A stretch of DNA of 64,000 nt from VBDM01 sp049802235 (GTDB lineage: Bacteria; Pseudomonadota; Gammaproteobacteria; Burkholderiales; SG8-39), in contig JBARMB010000050.1 of assembly GCA_049802235.1 (NCBI GenBank), positions 62,001 through 126,000 of the forward strand. Reading direction: 5' to 3'. A program made the translations under genes and the position numbers. The notes beneath the pieces were generated by a model. It was given only the letters and a program-made list of their open reading frames with translations. It had not been told where the DNA came from and ran no database searches. This document shows, piece after piece, positions 36,966 to 44,699 of the stretch (its first letter is position 1; each line of letters starts with the position of its first letter).

Positions 36966-37418
36966 ATGCACCCGGAGATACACTTGAATTTCCCCGCGGT
37001 CATCGCGGCGGTCGTCGCCAGCATCATTTTCGGATGGCTCTGGCACGGTCCCCTGTTCGGCAAGAAATGGATGGCCCTCATGGGCATGCCCATGGACTCC
37101 AAGCCCGATCCCAAGGTGGTCAAGAAAATGATGACGCGCGGCATCGGGCTGATGGTGCTCGGCGGCTTCCTCATGGCCTGGGTGCTGACCTATACCTCCG
37201 ATATCTGGCGCCCCTCGGTGTGGGGCCTGGGTCCGGACGCGCCGGCCTACGCGTACGGCTTCGCTACCGCATTCTTCACCTGGATCGGCTTCTTCGTGCC
37301 GCTGCTGCTCAACACGGTCGCATGGGAAAGCCGCAGCTGGAGCTTGTTCGGGATCAACGCCGGGTTCCACTTTTTCAACCTGAATCTCATGGCGTTGATA
37401 CTTGCCTACTGGCGCTAA
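36966..37418 (+). CDS. DUF1761 family membrane protein
   Basis: This 150-residue protein has four predicted membrane helices (FPAVIAAVVASIIFGWLWHG, MTRGIGLMVLGGFLMAWVL, YAYGFATAFFTWIGFFVPLLL and GINAGFHFFNLNLMALILAYW). The N-terminal GWLWHGPLFGKKWM is diagnostic of DUF1761. Function unknown. GGGAGG lies upstream of the ATG. It is the last gene before the AT-richer island. Confidence 0.85.
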   Translation: MHPEIHLNFPAVIAAVVASIIFGWLWHGPLFGKKWMALMGMPMDSKPDPKVVKKMMTRGIGLMVLGGFLMAWVLTYTSDIWRPSVWGLGPDAPAYAYGFATAFFTWIGFFVPLLLNTVAWESRSWSLFGINAGFHFFNLNLMALILAYWR

Positions 37419-37432
37419 GCAAGAGAATCGAA

Positions 37433-37479
37433 GGGGTCGGAGTCACCCCTCAAGCACTAATGGTCAGTGAGCTGACCCC
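37433..37479. repeat. REP-like inverted repeat at the left edge of the island
   Basis: GGGGTC (37433-37438) and GACCCC (37474-37479) bracket GGAGTCACCCC and a GGTCAG...CTGACC inner pair. The segment TGAGCTGACCCC is repeated at the right edge of the island (42180-42191). The form GGGTCGGAGTCA...CTGACCCC is typical of REP-type palindromes associated with RAYT transposases, but no RAYT gene is in the window. Confidence 0.5.
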
Positions 37480-37486
37480 TTAGGTT

Positions 37487-37514
37487 TTGACAGGCCCAGT
37501 GAACAGAAAATAGT
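37487..37514 (+). promoter_or_regulatory. Promoter of the five-gene island operon
   Basis: A perfect -35 TTGACA (37487-37492) is followed after 16 bp by AATAGT (37509-37514), in a markedly A-rich region running to the first ATG at 37568. No other promoter is obvious inside the operon. Confidence 0.55.
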
Positions 37515-37567
37515 GAAAAAAGTAAAAAAATAATAAGTAGTTCAGCGAAGTAGTGTAAGATTAAATA

Positions 37568-37822
37568 ATGATGCCTAATGCTCGACTCAAGGCCGTCACC
37601 CGTGAGGACGTCATTCGCGTCAGCAAGCGAATCGAACCAAAAACTATCCAGAAGTGGAGCGTTGTTGTAGGAAATAAAGAGTTTCCTATTAAACAGATTC
37701 TAATGGAGGCAGCAAATAGCATTACTTCCTCTGCTCCTCGTGTTACGCCTGCAGATTTCATCACCCATTCCGCAGTAAGCCGCCTCAAGACGCTTGGGTT
37801 TGCGGTTCGGTACTCCGAATGA
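37568..37822 (+). CDS. Small protein of the defence-like island (unknown)
   Basis: This 84-residue protein has no assigned family. The motif WSVVVGNKEFPIKQILMEA followed by ADFITHSAVSRLKTLGF resembles the small N-terminal domain attached to some HNH-type restriction endonucleases (GKxYPxKxxL...F.S..A...L..LGF), which suggests a nucleic-acid-recognition module standing alone. It is the first gene of the operon, and its TGA overlaps the ATG of the methyltransferase gene (ATGA). The codon usage is AT-richer than in flanking genes. Confidence 0.6.
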   Translation: MMPNARLKAVTREDVIRVSKRIEPKTIQKWSVVVGNKEFPIKQILMEAANSITSSAPRVTPADFITHSAVSRLKTLGFAVRYSE

Positions 37823-39165
37823 GAACTCAGAAGCGCTCGACAGTCGAGCTGTCGGATCTGCTAAGCGATTGCGATAATCTAGCTCGGCGGTTTGTGGTGG
37901 AGGACAGAACTCGAGAGTTCGGAAAATTTCTGACATTTGAGCCCAATCTTTCACGGCCGATTCATCGCTGGTACAAATTCAAAGAAGGATTCTCTCAGGA
38001 GTTGGTTGATCGCCTCCTAACAGAATATCGGCCGCCTTCGGCGAAGACCTTGGCATTCTTGGATCCGTTCTCCGGGGTTGGCACCTCGCTGCTGGCTGCT
38101 GAGGGGACATTGCGAAAGCTAGGGGCAAAGGAAATCCGAGTTCGTGGCGTCGAAGTAAACCCATACATGCACTTCGTGGGTAAGACTAAGCTGGACTGGC
38201 AACGTTACGATCCAGTCTTTCTCCGTCGCGCAGCTGCGGCCGCTACGAATGGGCTGGCCTTAAGAAAGAAGCCATCTATCCCAGGTCTGTCTACGATAAG
38301 AGATGCTAGGTTCATCGATCCGAATGACCTACAGAGAATCCTCGAGCTCCGAGACAAGGTCAAAATGGTTGCGCAGGGTCGTCCTGAGGTTCGCCCCCTG
38401 CTTCTTGGTCTTGCGGCTGGCGCAGAACGCATTTTCAATCTGCGGAAGGACGGTCGTGCTCTCCGTTTTACGCCTCGAGAGGGCGGCAAAAGCGTTGACG
38501 AGGAAATCGAGTGCGCATGGAATGATATTTCTGAAGATCTGCAGCTCAATGTTGAGAGGTCACCAGCTGACTGGAAGCTTGCAAAAGGCGACGGACGAAG
38601 AGTCGATCGGATATTCAGCCACGAAAAATTCGACGTAATCCTCTTTTCTCCTCCTTATCTGAATAACATTGATTACACCGAAGTCTATAAGATCGAGCAG
38701 TGGCTTTTGGGATTTCTGAATAGCAGTCCCGAGATGGTTGCTCAGCGCAAGCGAACCTTTCGCAGTCATCCGAGTTGTATATTTCCCGACTATCGAGACG
38801 CCAATACGGAGGAGGTTGTCAACATTCTGGGCGCGCCATTTCGGCGATTACTTGAATACGCTTCCCGCGAAGAGAATTGGCGTCGCCGACTCTTTACTGG
38901 TTACTTCGCCGATATGTATAGGACGCTGTTAGCAAGCCGAAGGCTGCTCAAGCAGAGCGGTCGAGTATTTCTCATAGTAGGGAATTCCGTGCACGGAACG
39001 CCGGATCGTCCGATCCCTATTGCCGTTGATCTTTGGATCGCGAAGCTCGCTAAGGCAGCGGGCCTACGTGTGGAATCTATTCTAGTTGGCCGATTGCTCT
39101 CGAGGCGACGCATGGAGTGGAATGGATTTCGTGAATCGATCATAGTCATGTCGAAGGCGACCTAG
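37819..39165 (+). CDS. DNA methyltransferase (N4-cytosine/N6-adenine type)
   Basis: This 448-residue methyltransferase has the SAM-binding motif I LDPFSGVGTS at residues 81-90 and the catalytic motif IV SPPY at 277-280 (LFSPPYLNNIDYTEVY). Motif order I then IV with a 185-residue insert between them suits DNA amino-methyltransferases of the SPPY class, which often modify cytosine N4. Residues 120-270 may hold the target-recognition region. No restriction endonuclease is adjacent, so modification may protect against, or mark DNA for, the downstream two-component module. Confidence 0.85.
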   Translation: MRTQKRSTVELSDLLSDCDNLARRFVVEDRTREFGKFLTFEPNLSRPIHRWYKFKEGFSQELVDRLLTEYRPPSAKTLAFLDPFSGVGTSLLAAEGTLRKLGAKEIRVRGVEVNPYMHFVGKTKLDWQRYDPVFLRRAAAAATNGLALRKKPSIPGLSTIRDARFIDPNDLQRILELRDKVKMVAQGRPEVRPLLLGLAAGAERIFNLRKDGRALRFTPREGGKSVDEEIECAWNDISEDLQLNVERSPADWKLAKGDGRRVDRIFSHEKFDVILFSPPYLNNIDYTEVYKIEQWLLGFLNSSPEMVAQRKRTFRSHPSCIFPDYRDANTEEVVNILGAPFRRLLEYASREENWRRRLFTGYFADMYRTLLASRRLLKQSGRVFLIVGNSVHGTPDRPIPIAVDLWIAKLAKAAGLRVESILVGRLLSRRRMEWNGFRESIIVMSKAT

Positions 39166-39167
39166 CT

Positions 39168-41111
39168 ATGGCACTCAGCAAGAAGGACAGCTCCCTTCGA
39201 TTCGAAGCTAGCGCCAGACTACAGCGATTGTTCGGCCGCGAGCTTATTCCGGACGATGACTCAGCGGTAGAAGAGTTGACCAAGAACGCATATGACTCTA
39301 ATGCATCGGAAGTTACGATCACAATTGTTCGTCCATCTGGCGATCGGGATGGAGAAATAGAAATACGAGATAACGGCCTAGGCTTATCTCTTACAGAGTT
39401 CAACCGTGTTTGGATGCGGGCTGGCTATTCAGAGAAAGCCGGACAGCCGCTTCCAGGTACTGGGCGAGTTCAGGTTGGTGAAAAAGGAATCGGGCGTTTC
39501 GCGGCAGATAAACTTGGCCGACACCTAATTGTGCTAACGAAGCCTCGTGGGGCCCGCGAAGCGCTAAAGGTGACCTTCGACTGGAGAAAGTTCGAGAAGA
39601 AGAAACTGTTGCTCTCTGATATTTCCAATCCATATGAACATGTGGACGAGCCTTTGCTTCCGAAGGGCTCCTCCGGGACGATTCTTCGAATACGCGGCCT
39701 ACGTTCCGATTGGCCCGACAAGGCCATAGAAGAAATGCGCCGTCGCCTATCGCGCCTTTTGAATCCCTACGACAAAGGGCAGACTTTCCGAATCGTTCTA
39801 AATGCGCCAAGCCGAAAGCTGAGTGGGCCTATCGTCGGGAGCGAGATCAAAAATGCTGACTTCGAATGGGAAGTCACGAGGTCTGCGCAGGGCACTATCC
39901 GTATGAAGCGACGGAACCGCGTGCAACGCGGTATTCCGGAATGGAGCGACTGGGAATCAGTGCTCATAACAAAAAAGGGGTCGGTCCCGGAGCAGCAAGA
40001 CTTTGGTCCTGTAAATGCCCGCTTCTTCTTCTTTGTAGACCGACCGAAGAAAGCAAATATTGGTGATGCTATACCTGGTGTGGCTATTTACCGTGATGGC
40101 ATGCGAGTAGAGCCCGCGGGATCGAGTAGCGCGGACTGGCTAGGACTACTAGAAAAGCGGGCAAAGCGCGCTGGTCATATGCCGTTAGTTCCTTCTAGAC
40201 TCTTCGGCTTTGTCAAGATCAGCCGCGATGAAAATCCGGAGTTGCAGGACGCCACAAATCGGCGCGCTTTTGTACACGGCCCGCAACTTGATACCTTTCG
40301 GCAATTCTTGAAGGACAGACTAAGTGAACTCGAGGCACAAGTCGAAAGTGAGGTTGCCAAGCCCCGGTGGGAAAAGTCAAAGCAGCTTAAGAGCCAGAAG
40401 CTTCTTCAGGCGCGCTACAACACGGTTAGCATCATGTCCCTTAGCTTGGCTCACGAACTTAGGCAACCACTTCAGGCTATACAGACGGCCTCGGAGAATA
40501 TTCGTGATTATCTTAAGCAGAAAGGCATCACAATTGCAGAAGTGGACTCTGGGACCGATGTGATTAGAAGAAACGTGGCACGGATTGAAAAACACATTCA
40601 ATTTCTGAAGTCACTGGGATCAGGGCGACAAGAACAGGAATCATTCGATGCTGTTAAGGCAGCAGAAGAGGTAATCGGAGTATTTGGCGGGGTTGCGGCG
40701 GCGCAGAACGTTCAGCTTGTCCGAGAAGGTTCACCAAAATCGATGGTACTCAGTAACCACGCGACATTCTTAGCCACGCTTACGAATCTTGTCCTCAATG
40801 CATTACAGGCCATTGAGGGACAGGATGAACAGAAACCACATCACATTCAAATAAAATTCGAGGCTGGGCGGAAGCTCACTAAGATACGAGTAGAAGACGA
40901 TGGGCCAGGAATACCAGAGGCGAACCGCACGAGACTGTTCAAGCGCCTAACGACCAGCAAGCAAGGAGGCATGGGCATCGGTCTCATTGTATGGCGCGAG
41001 GCCTTGCAGATGTTTAGCGGCGAACTGGAGTGCGAAAGCTTTAGCGACCCAACAACGTTTGTTATAACAGTTCCCACGGGGGTGCCGGATGGCTCGAGTT
41101 CTTCTGGTTGA
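39168..41111 (+). CDS. Dual-GHKL protein: N-terminal Hsp90/MORC-like ATPase plus C-terminal histidine kinase
   Basis: This 647-residue protein has two ATP-binding GHKL modules. The first has the N-box EELTKNAYDSNA (Glu36, Asn40), the G1 box DNGLG (68-72) and the lid GEKGIGRFA (105-112), as in Hsp90/MutL/MORC ATPases. Around residues 385-420 is a helical linker. The kinase half has the phospho-acceptor His429 in AHELRQPLQ, the N-box TNLVLNALQ, G1 DDGPGIP (578-583) and G2 GGMGIGL (600-606). No membrane segment is visible, so it is cytosolic. Its end overlaps the response-regulator start by 23 bases. Confidence 0.85.
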   Translation: MALSKKDSSLRFEASARLQRLFGRELIPDDDSAVEELTKNAYDSNASEVTITIVRPSGDRDGEIEIRDNGLGLSLTEFNRVWMRAGYSEKAGQPLPGTGRVQVGEKGIGRFAADKLGRHLIVLTKPRGAREALKVTFDWRKFEKKKLLLSDISNPYEHVDEPLLPKGSSGTILRIRGLRSDWPDKAIEEMRRRLSRLLNPYDKGQTFRIVLNAPSRKLSGPIVGSEIKNADFEWEVTRSAQGTIRMKRRNRVQRGIPEWSDWESVLITKKGSVPEQQDFGPVNARFFFFVDRPKKANIGDAIPGVAIYRDGMRVEPAGSSSADWLGLLEKRAKRAGHMPLVPSRLFGFVKISRDENPELQDATNRRAFVHGPQLDTFRQFLKDRLSELEAQVESEVAKPRWEKSKQLKSQKLLQARYNTVSIMSLSLAHELRQPLQAIQTASENIRDYLKQKGITIAEVDSGTDVIRRNVARIEKHIQFLKSLGSGRQEQESFDAVKAAEEVIGVFGGVAAAQNVQLVREGSPKSMVLSNHATFLATLTNLVLNALQAIEGQDEQKPHHIQIKFEAGRKLTKIRVEDDGPGIPEANRTRLFKRLTTSKQGGMGIGLIVWREALQMFSGELECESFSDPTTFVITVPTGVPDGSSSSG

Positions 41112-41589
41112 TGACGAGAAAGATATCCGTGACATGTTTCTCGATGCGCTGAAACTGCACGGACATCAAGTGGATGTTGCCGCCTCCGCTGAGGAAGCCA
41201 TGAAGCGTGCTGCGAATCGAAGCTATGACGTTGCAATAATTGATTACGTTTTGCCGGACAAGCGTGGCCTGGATCTCTTGCAGGAATTGCGCCGCCGCCA
41301 GTCCTTCCTGAGAGCAATCATTATCTCCGGACAGATTGATCACGACGTGCTTGATGCCGGTGAACTTGAGAGGCAACTGAAAGAGCGTATCGCGGCAGAC
41401 CGCTATTTGCCGAAGCCCACCAGTATCGATAGTTTAGTTCGAGCGATAGAAGATGTTCTCAAACCCACGGCTGCCGGTGATTGGAAGCAGATGGCTGCCG
41501 CTGCCGTAGCAGCGCAAGGTGTTAAGACCAAGCACGTAAAGGACATGGATCGCGCACTACATAAAGCGCGCAAGAAGCGTAAAACATGA
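41089..41589 (+). CDS. Response regulator (receiver domain, no classical output domain)
   Basis: This 166-residue protein has a complete receiver domain: acidic pair Asp8-Asp9 (VDDE), phospho-acceptor Asp52 (IIDYVLPD), Ser80 and Lys109 (YLPKP). After residue 125 there is only a 40-residue tail ending in HKARKKRKT, strongly basic, with no helix-turn-helix or enzyme domain. It is the probable partner of the upstream kinase. Its own TGA overlaps the PIN-gene ATG (ATGA), so kinase, regulator and PIN protein are translationally coupled. Confidence 0.88.
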   Translation: MARVLLVDDEKDIRDMFLDALKLHGHQVDVAASAEEAMKRAANRSYDVAIIDYVLPDKRGLDLLQELRRRQSFLRAIIISGQIDHDVLDAGELERQLKERIAADRYLPKPTSIDSLVRAIEDVLKPTAAGDWKQMAAAAVAAQGVKTKHVKDMDRALHKARKKRKT

Positions 41590-42068
41590 TCTACGTTCTG
41601 GATACGTGTGCCTTAATATGGGCCTATCGGGAAAGATCCAAGTTTTGTCGCCGTTGTCGATACATAATTAGCCACTGTCAAGGGCGCGTATACGTCGCAG
41701 AGATAACCGTTCTCGAGATTGTTAGCGCGCTAGGAAGGACACATCGACGCGGGACAATTACACTTGGCGAGTACTCGCAGGCTAATCGCAGGTTTTTGCG
41801 CGATGTTGCTTCAGGCGCACTGGTCGTTATGTCATTACCCAGTTCGGAATTTGTCGCGTGTCGGGATCTATTGCAGTTGGTCGGAATTGACGCGGGCAGA
41901 AATCTCCAAACCCAAGATGCGATGGTCGCTTATACCGCTCGCCGCCTAGCTCTTGAGCGTGGCGAGGTAGTAAGGCTGCTGACTAGCGACCGGCGTCTTG
42001 CGGCGATCGTTAAGGAGCTACCAATCTTCAAGAACCTCGTCATTTCTGAATACCTCAATCCCAACTAA
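41586..42068 (+). CDS. PIN-domain ribonuclease-like protein
   Basis: This 160-residue PIN-domain protein has all four conserved acidic residues: Asp6 (VLDTCA), Glu44 (TVLEIVSAL), Asp111 (TQDAMVA) and Asp135 (TSDRRL). PIN domains are metal-dependent ribonucleases, common as VapC-type toxins and as effectors. There is no small antitoxin gene upstream in the usual place; instead it follows a receiver protein whose basic tail might play that role. This gene ends the operon; no clear terminator follows. Confidence 0.85.
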   Translation: MIYVLDTCALIWAYRERSKFCRRCRYIISHCQGRVYVAEITVLEIVSALGRTHRRGTITLGEYSQANRRFLRDVASGALVVMSLPSSEFVACRDLLQLVGIDAGRNLQTQDAMVAYTARRLALERGEVVRLLTSDRRLAAIVKELPIFKNLVISEYLNPN

Positions 42069-42170
42069 CCCAGCGGAGAACAGAGAACAAGAATCAGCAC
42101 TTCAACCGCCCGGAACTCTGCGCCAGTCGTGCTTCTTCAGCCTATTGCCGATGGCGAGTAAGTCTGCTTA

Positions 42171-42191
42171 GGGTCGGAATGAGCTGACCCC
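42171..42191. repeat. REP-like element at the right edge of the island
   Basis: The 21-bp imperfect palindrome at 42171-42191 (GGGTCGG, then AATGA, then GCTGACCCC) shares TGAGCTGACCCC and GGGTCGGA with the left-edge repeat. It lies 17 bp before the end of the glutathione reductase gene, so the island is bounded by related repeats. Confidence 0.5.
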
Positions 42192-42208
42192 GTTTCCCCG
42201 GCTTCCAT

Positions 42209-43576
42209 TTACTTACCCGCGGTTCTTTCCCGCAGCGTCACGAATTCTTCCGCCGCGGTGGGATGGATGCCCACCGTGGCGTCGAACTGCGCCTTGGTGA
42301 GTCCGGCCTTCACCGCGATGGCAATGCCCTGGATGATCTCCGGCGCATCCGCGCCCACCATGTGCGCGCCCACCACGCGCTCGCTGGCGGCGTCGACGAC
42401 GAGCTTCACCAACGTGCGCTCGTCGCGACCGGAGAGCGTGTGCCGCAGCGGCCGGAAGCTCGCCTTGTAGATATCGACCTTGCCGAATTTCGCCATCGCC
42501 TTGGACTCGGTGAGGCCGACCGTGCCTATCGGCGGCTGGCTGAACACGGCGCTCGGCACGTCGTCGTGGTCCACCGGCGTTTCGCGTCCGCCGAAGAGCG
42601 TCATCGCCACGGCCGCGCCCTCGCGGATCGCCACCGGCGTGAGCGCGATGCGGTGGGTCACGTCGCCCACCGCGTAGATGCTGGCGACGCTGCTGCGGCA
42701 AAACCGGTCCACCACCACGCCGCCCGCGTCGTCCAGCCTGACGCCAACCTCCGCCAAGCCGAGACGCGCGGTGTTGGGCGTGCGGCCGGTCGCGTAGAGC
42801 ACCGCGTCGCACTCGAATTTGCCGCCGGGGACGCCGCTCATGCTGACCTCGAGCGTGCCGTCGGCGCGGCGCGCGATGCGCGACACCTCGCTCGCAAGCA
42901 GGATGCGCACGCCCTTCTTGCCCATCTCGTCGTGCAGGTGGCGGCGCACGTCGTCGTCGAACCCCCTCAGGATCTGCTCGCCGCGATAGGAAAGCGTGAC
43001 CTCGGCGCCGAGCCCGCGGAAAATGCCGGCGAACTCCGCCGCGATGTAGCCGCCGCCCACCAGCAGCACGCGCCGCGGCAGCTCAGGCAATTCGAACGCC
43101 TCGTTCGAGGTGATCGCATGCTCGATGCCGGGGATCGCCGGCTTAGCCGGCCAGCCGCCGGTGGCGATGAGAATGTTTTGCGCCGTCACGCGGCGCCCGC
43201 CGATCGCCACGGTGTGCGCATCGAGCAGTTTCGCCGTGCCCTCGATCACGGCGACGCCCGCCTTGATAAGCGCGTCGGCATAAATGCCGGAGAGCCGCGC
43301 GATCTCGCGGTTCTTGTTCTCGATCAGCGCCGGCCAGGAAAACGACGCGCCCGCTACGGTCCAGCCGTAGCCGCGCGCGTCCTCCAGGTCTTCGGCGTAG
43401 TGCGCGGCATAGGCCAGCAGCTTCTTCGGCACGCAGCCGCGGATCACGCAGGTGCCGCCGATGCGGTCGTTCTCGGCGATCGCCACTCTCGCGCCGAACT
43501 GGCCCGCCATGCGGCTCGCGCGCACGCCGCCCGAGCCGGCGCCGATGGTGAAGAGGTCGTAGTCGAAACGCGTCAT
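42209..43576 (-). CDS. gor: Glutathione-disulfide reductase
   Basis: This 455-residue flavoprotein has the FAD-binding TIGAGSGGVRASR, the redox-active disulfide GGTCVIRGCVPKK (Cys-x4-Cys), the NADPH-binding VGGGYIAAEFAGIF and the C-terminal HPTAAEEFVTL with the catalytic His. It reduces GSSG using NADPH. The gene has typical host codon usage, in contrast to the adjacent island. It is followed by a 37-bp gap from aroE on the same strand. Confidence 0.94.
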   Translation of the reverse strand: MTRFDYDLFTIGAGSGGVRASRMAGQFGARVAIAENDRIGGTCVIRGCVPKKLLAYAAHYAEDLEDARGYGWTVAGASFSWPALIENKNREIARLSGIYADALIKAGVAVIEGTAKLLDAHTVAIGGRRVTAQNILIATGGWPAKPAIPGIEHAITSNEAFELPELPRRVLLVGGGYIAAEFAGIFRGLGAEVTLSYRGEQILRGFDDDVRRHLHDEMGKKGVRILLASEVSRIARRADGTLEVSMSGVPGGKFECDAVLYATGRTPNTARLGLAEVGVRLDDAGGVVVDRFCRSSVASIYAVGDVTHRIALTPVAIREGAAVAMTLFGGRETPVDHDDVPSAVFSQPPIGTVGLTESKAMAKFGKVDIYKASFRPLRHTLSGRDERTLVKLVVDAASERVVGAHMVGADAPEIIQGIAIAVKAGLTKAQFDATVGIHPTAAEEFVTLRERTAGK

Positions 43577-43613
43577 GGGGGAAAGGGAAGGCCGGGACTT
43601 TTGTTGCGGACTC

Positions 43614-44456
43614 TTAAATGGTCCGCTCCACCATCGCTCTCAGCTCCGCCGTCACCTCGGGCTCGATGCCGAACCACGCCTTCCACGCCGGCCGGCCTTG
43701 GTGCAGCAGCATGCCGAGACCGTTGACGGTCCGGTTGCCGCGCCGGCGAGCTGCGGCGAGAAACGGCGTCTCGAGCGGGATGTAGATGATGTCGGCGGCG
43801 AGCGCGCTCGCCGGCAGCTTGTCGAGCTTGATGTCGAGCGCGGGCTGGCCCACCATGCCACAGCTGGTGGTGTTGACGACCATCGCCGCGCCTTCCAGAA
43901 CGTCGTCGCGTTGCTCCCAGCGTAGGGCCTCGATCGGGCCGCCGAACTCGTCGGCGATGGCCTTGGCGCGGGCAAACGTGCGGTTGACGAGCCGGATCTC
44001 CCTCGCGCCCGCTTGCGCCAGGCCGTAGCAGACTGCGCGCGCGCCGCCGCCGGCACCGATCACCACGACCGGTCCGGCGTCCGCCTGCCAGCCCGGTTGC
44101 TCCTGACTGATGTTGTGGATGAAGCCGTAGCAATCGTTGTTGCTGCCGGCGAGCGACCCGTCGGGCCTGACGACCACGCAGCTGATCGCGCCGATGCTTT
44201 TCGCCACCGCGTCGACTTCGTCGACGATCGTCATTGCCTGCTGCTTGTGCGGGATCGTCAGGTTGACCCCTGCGAAGCCCAATGGGTGCAGCGCGCGCAG
44301 GGCAGCGGCGAGGCCCTCGGGCCTGATCGCAAGCGGCACGTAGGTCCCCGCCAGACCGTGCTGCCTGAACCAGTAGTTGTGCAGCATCGGCGAGCGGGAG
44401 TGCATGACGGGCCAGCCCATGACGCCGGCAAGCAGGAAACGATCGGGATGTGCCAT
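43614..44456 (-). CDS. Shikimate dehydrogenase family protein (AroE-like)
   Basis: This 280-residue NADP-dependent enzyme has the substrate-binding GWPVMHSRSPMLHNYW, catalytic Lys in LTIPHKQQA, GSNNDCYGF and the nucleotide-binding VVVIGAGGGARAVCYGLA. I chose the ATG at 44456 because GGAAAGG precedes it; another ATG lies seven codons upstream. Several residues differ from housekeeping AroE (for example GVNLTIPHK rather than GxNVTxPxK), so it may be an AroE-like quinate/shikimate dehydrogenase or aromatic-pathway paralogue rather than the biosynthetic enzyme. Confidence 0.8.
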   Translation of the reverse strand: MAHPDRFLLAGVMGWPVMHSRSPMLHNYWFRQHGLAGTYVPLAIRPEGLAAALRALHPLGFAGVNLTIPHKQQAMTIVDEVDAVAKSIGAISCVVVRPDGSLAGSNNDCYGFIHNISQEQPGWQADAGPVVVIGAGGGARAVCYGLAQAGAREIRLVNRTFARAKAIADEFGGPIEALRWEQRDDVLEGAAMVVNTTSCGMVGQPALDIKLDKLPASALAADIIYIPLETPFLAAARRRGNRTVNGLGMLLHQGRPAWKAWFGIEPEVTAELRAMVERTI

Positions 44457-44699
44457 CGGAAGCCTTTCCAGCCGCACGGCGGGTGCCGCCTGTCACTCCG
44501 CCCATGCTCGACACGCGGGGGAGTCGGCAATCTAAACCGCCCGGGCGATCCAGGCAATACCCTGGCACCTGTTGCGCCCGGAATAATGGGAGATAGCGGG
44601 CCGCTTCTTTCCGGATTGTGAACTGGCGGGTGTCATGATTGCGCGATGGCAGCTTATTCGAATAGCATCGCGGACTCGACGCGAGAAAGAGGAGGTTTC

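Noticed and set aside
37819..39165. Classical type II restriction-modification system
   Set aside because: No endonuclease gene of a known restriction family is adjacent; the neighbours are signalling and PIN proteins.
41586..42068. Ordinary VapBC toxin-antitoxin pair
   Set aside because: The PIN gene is preceded by a full receiver-domain protein rather than a small DNA-binding antitoxin, although the overlap layout is similar.
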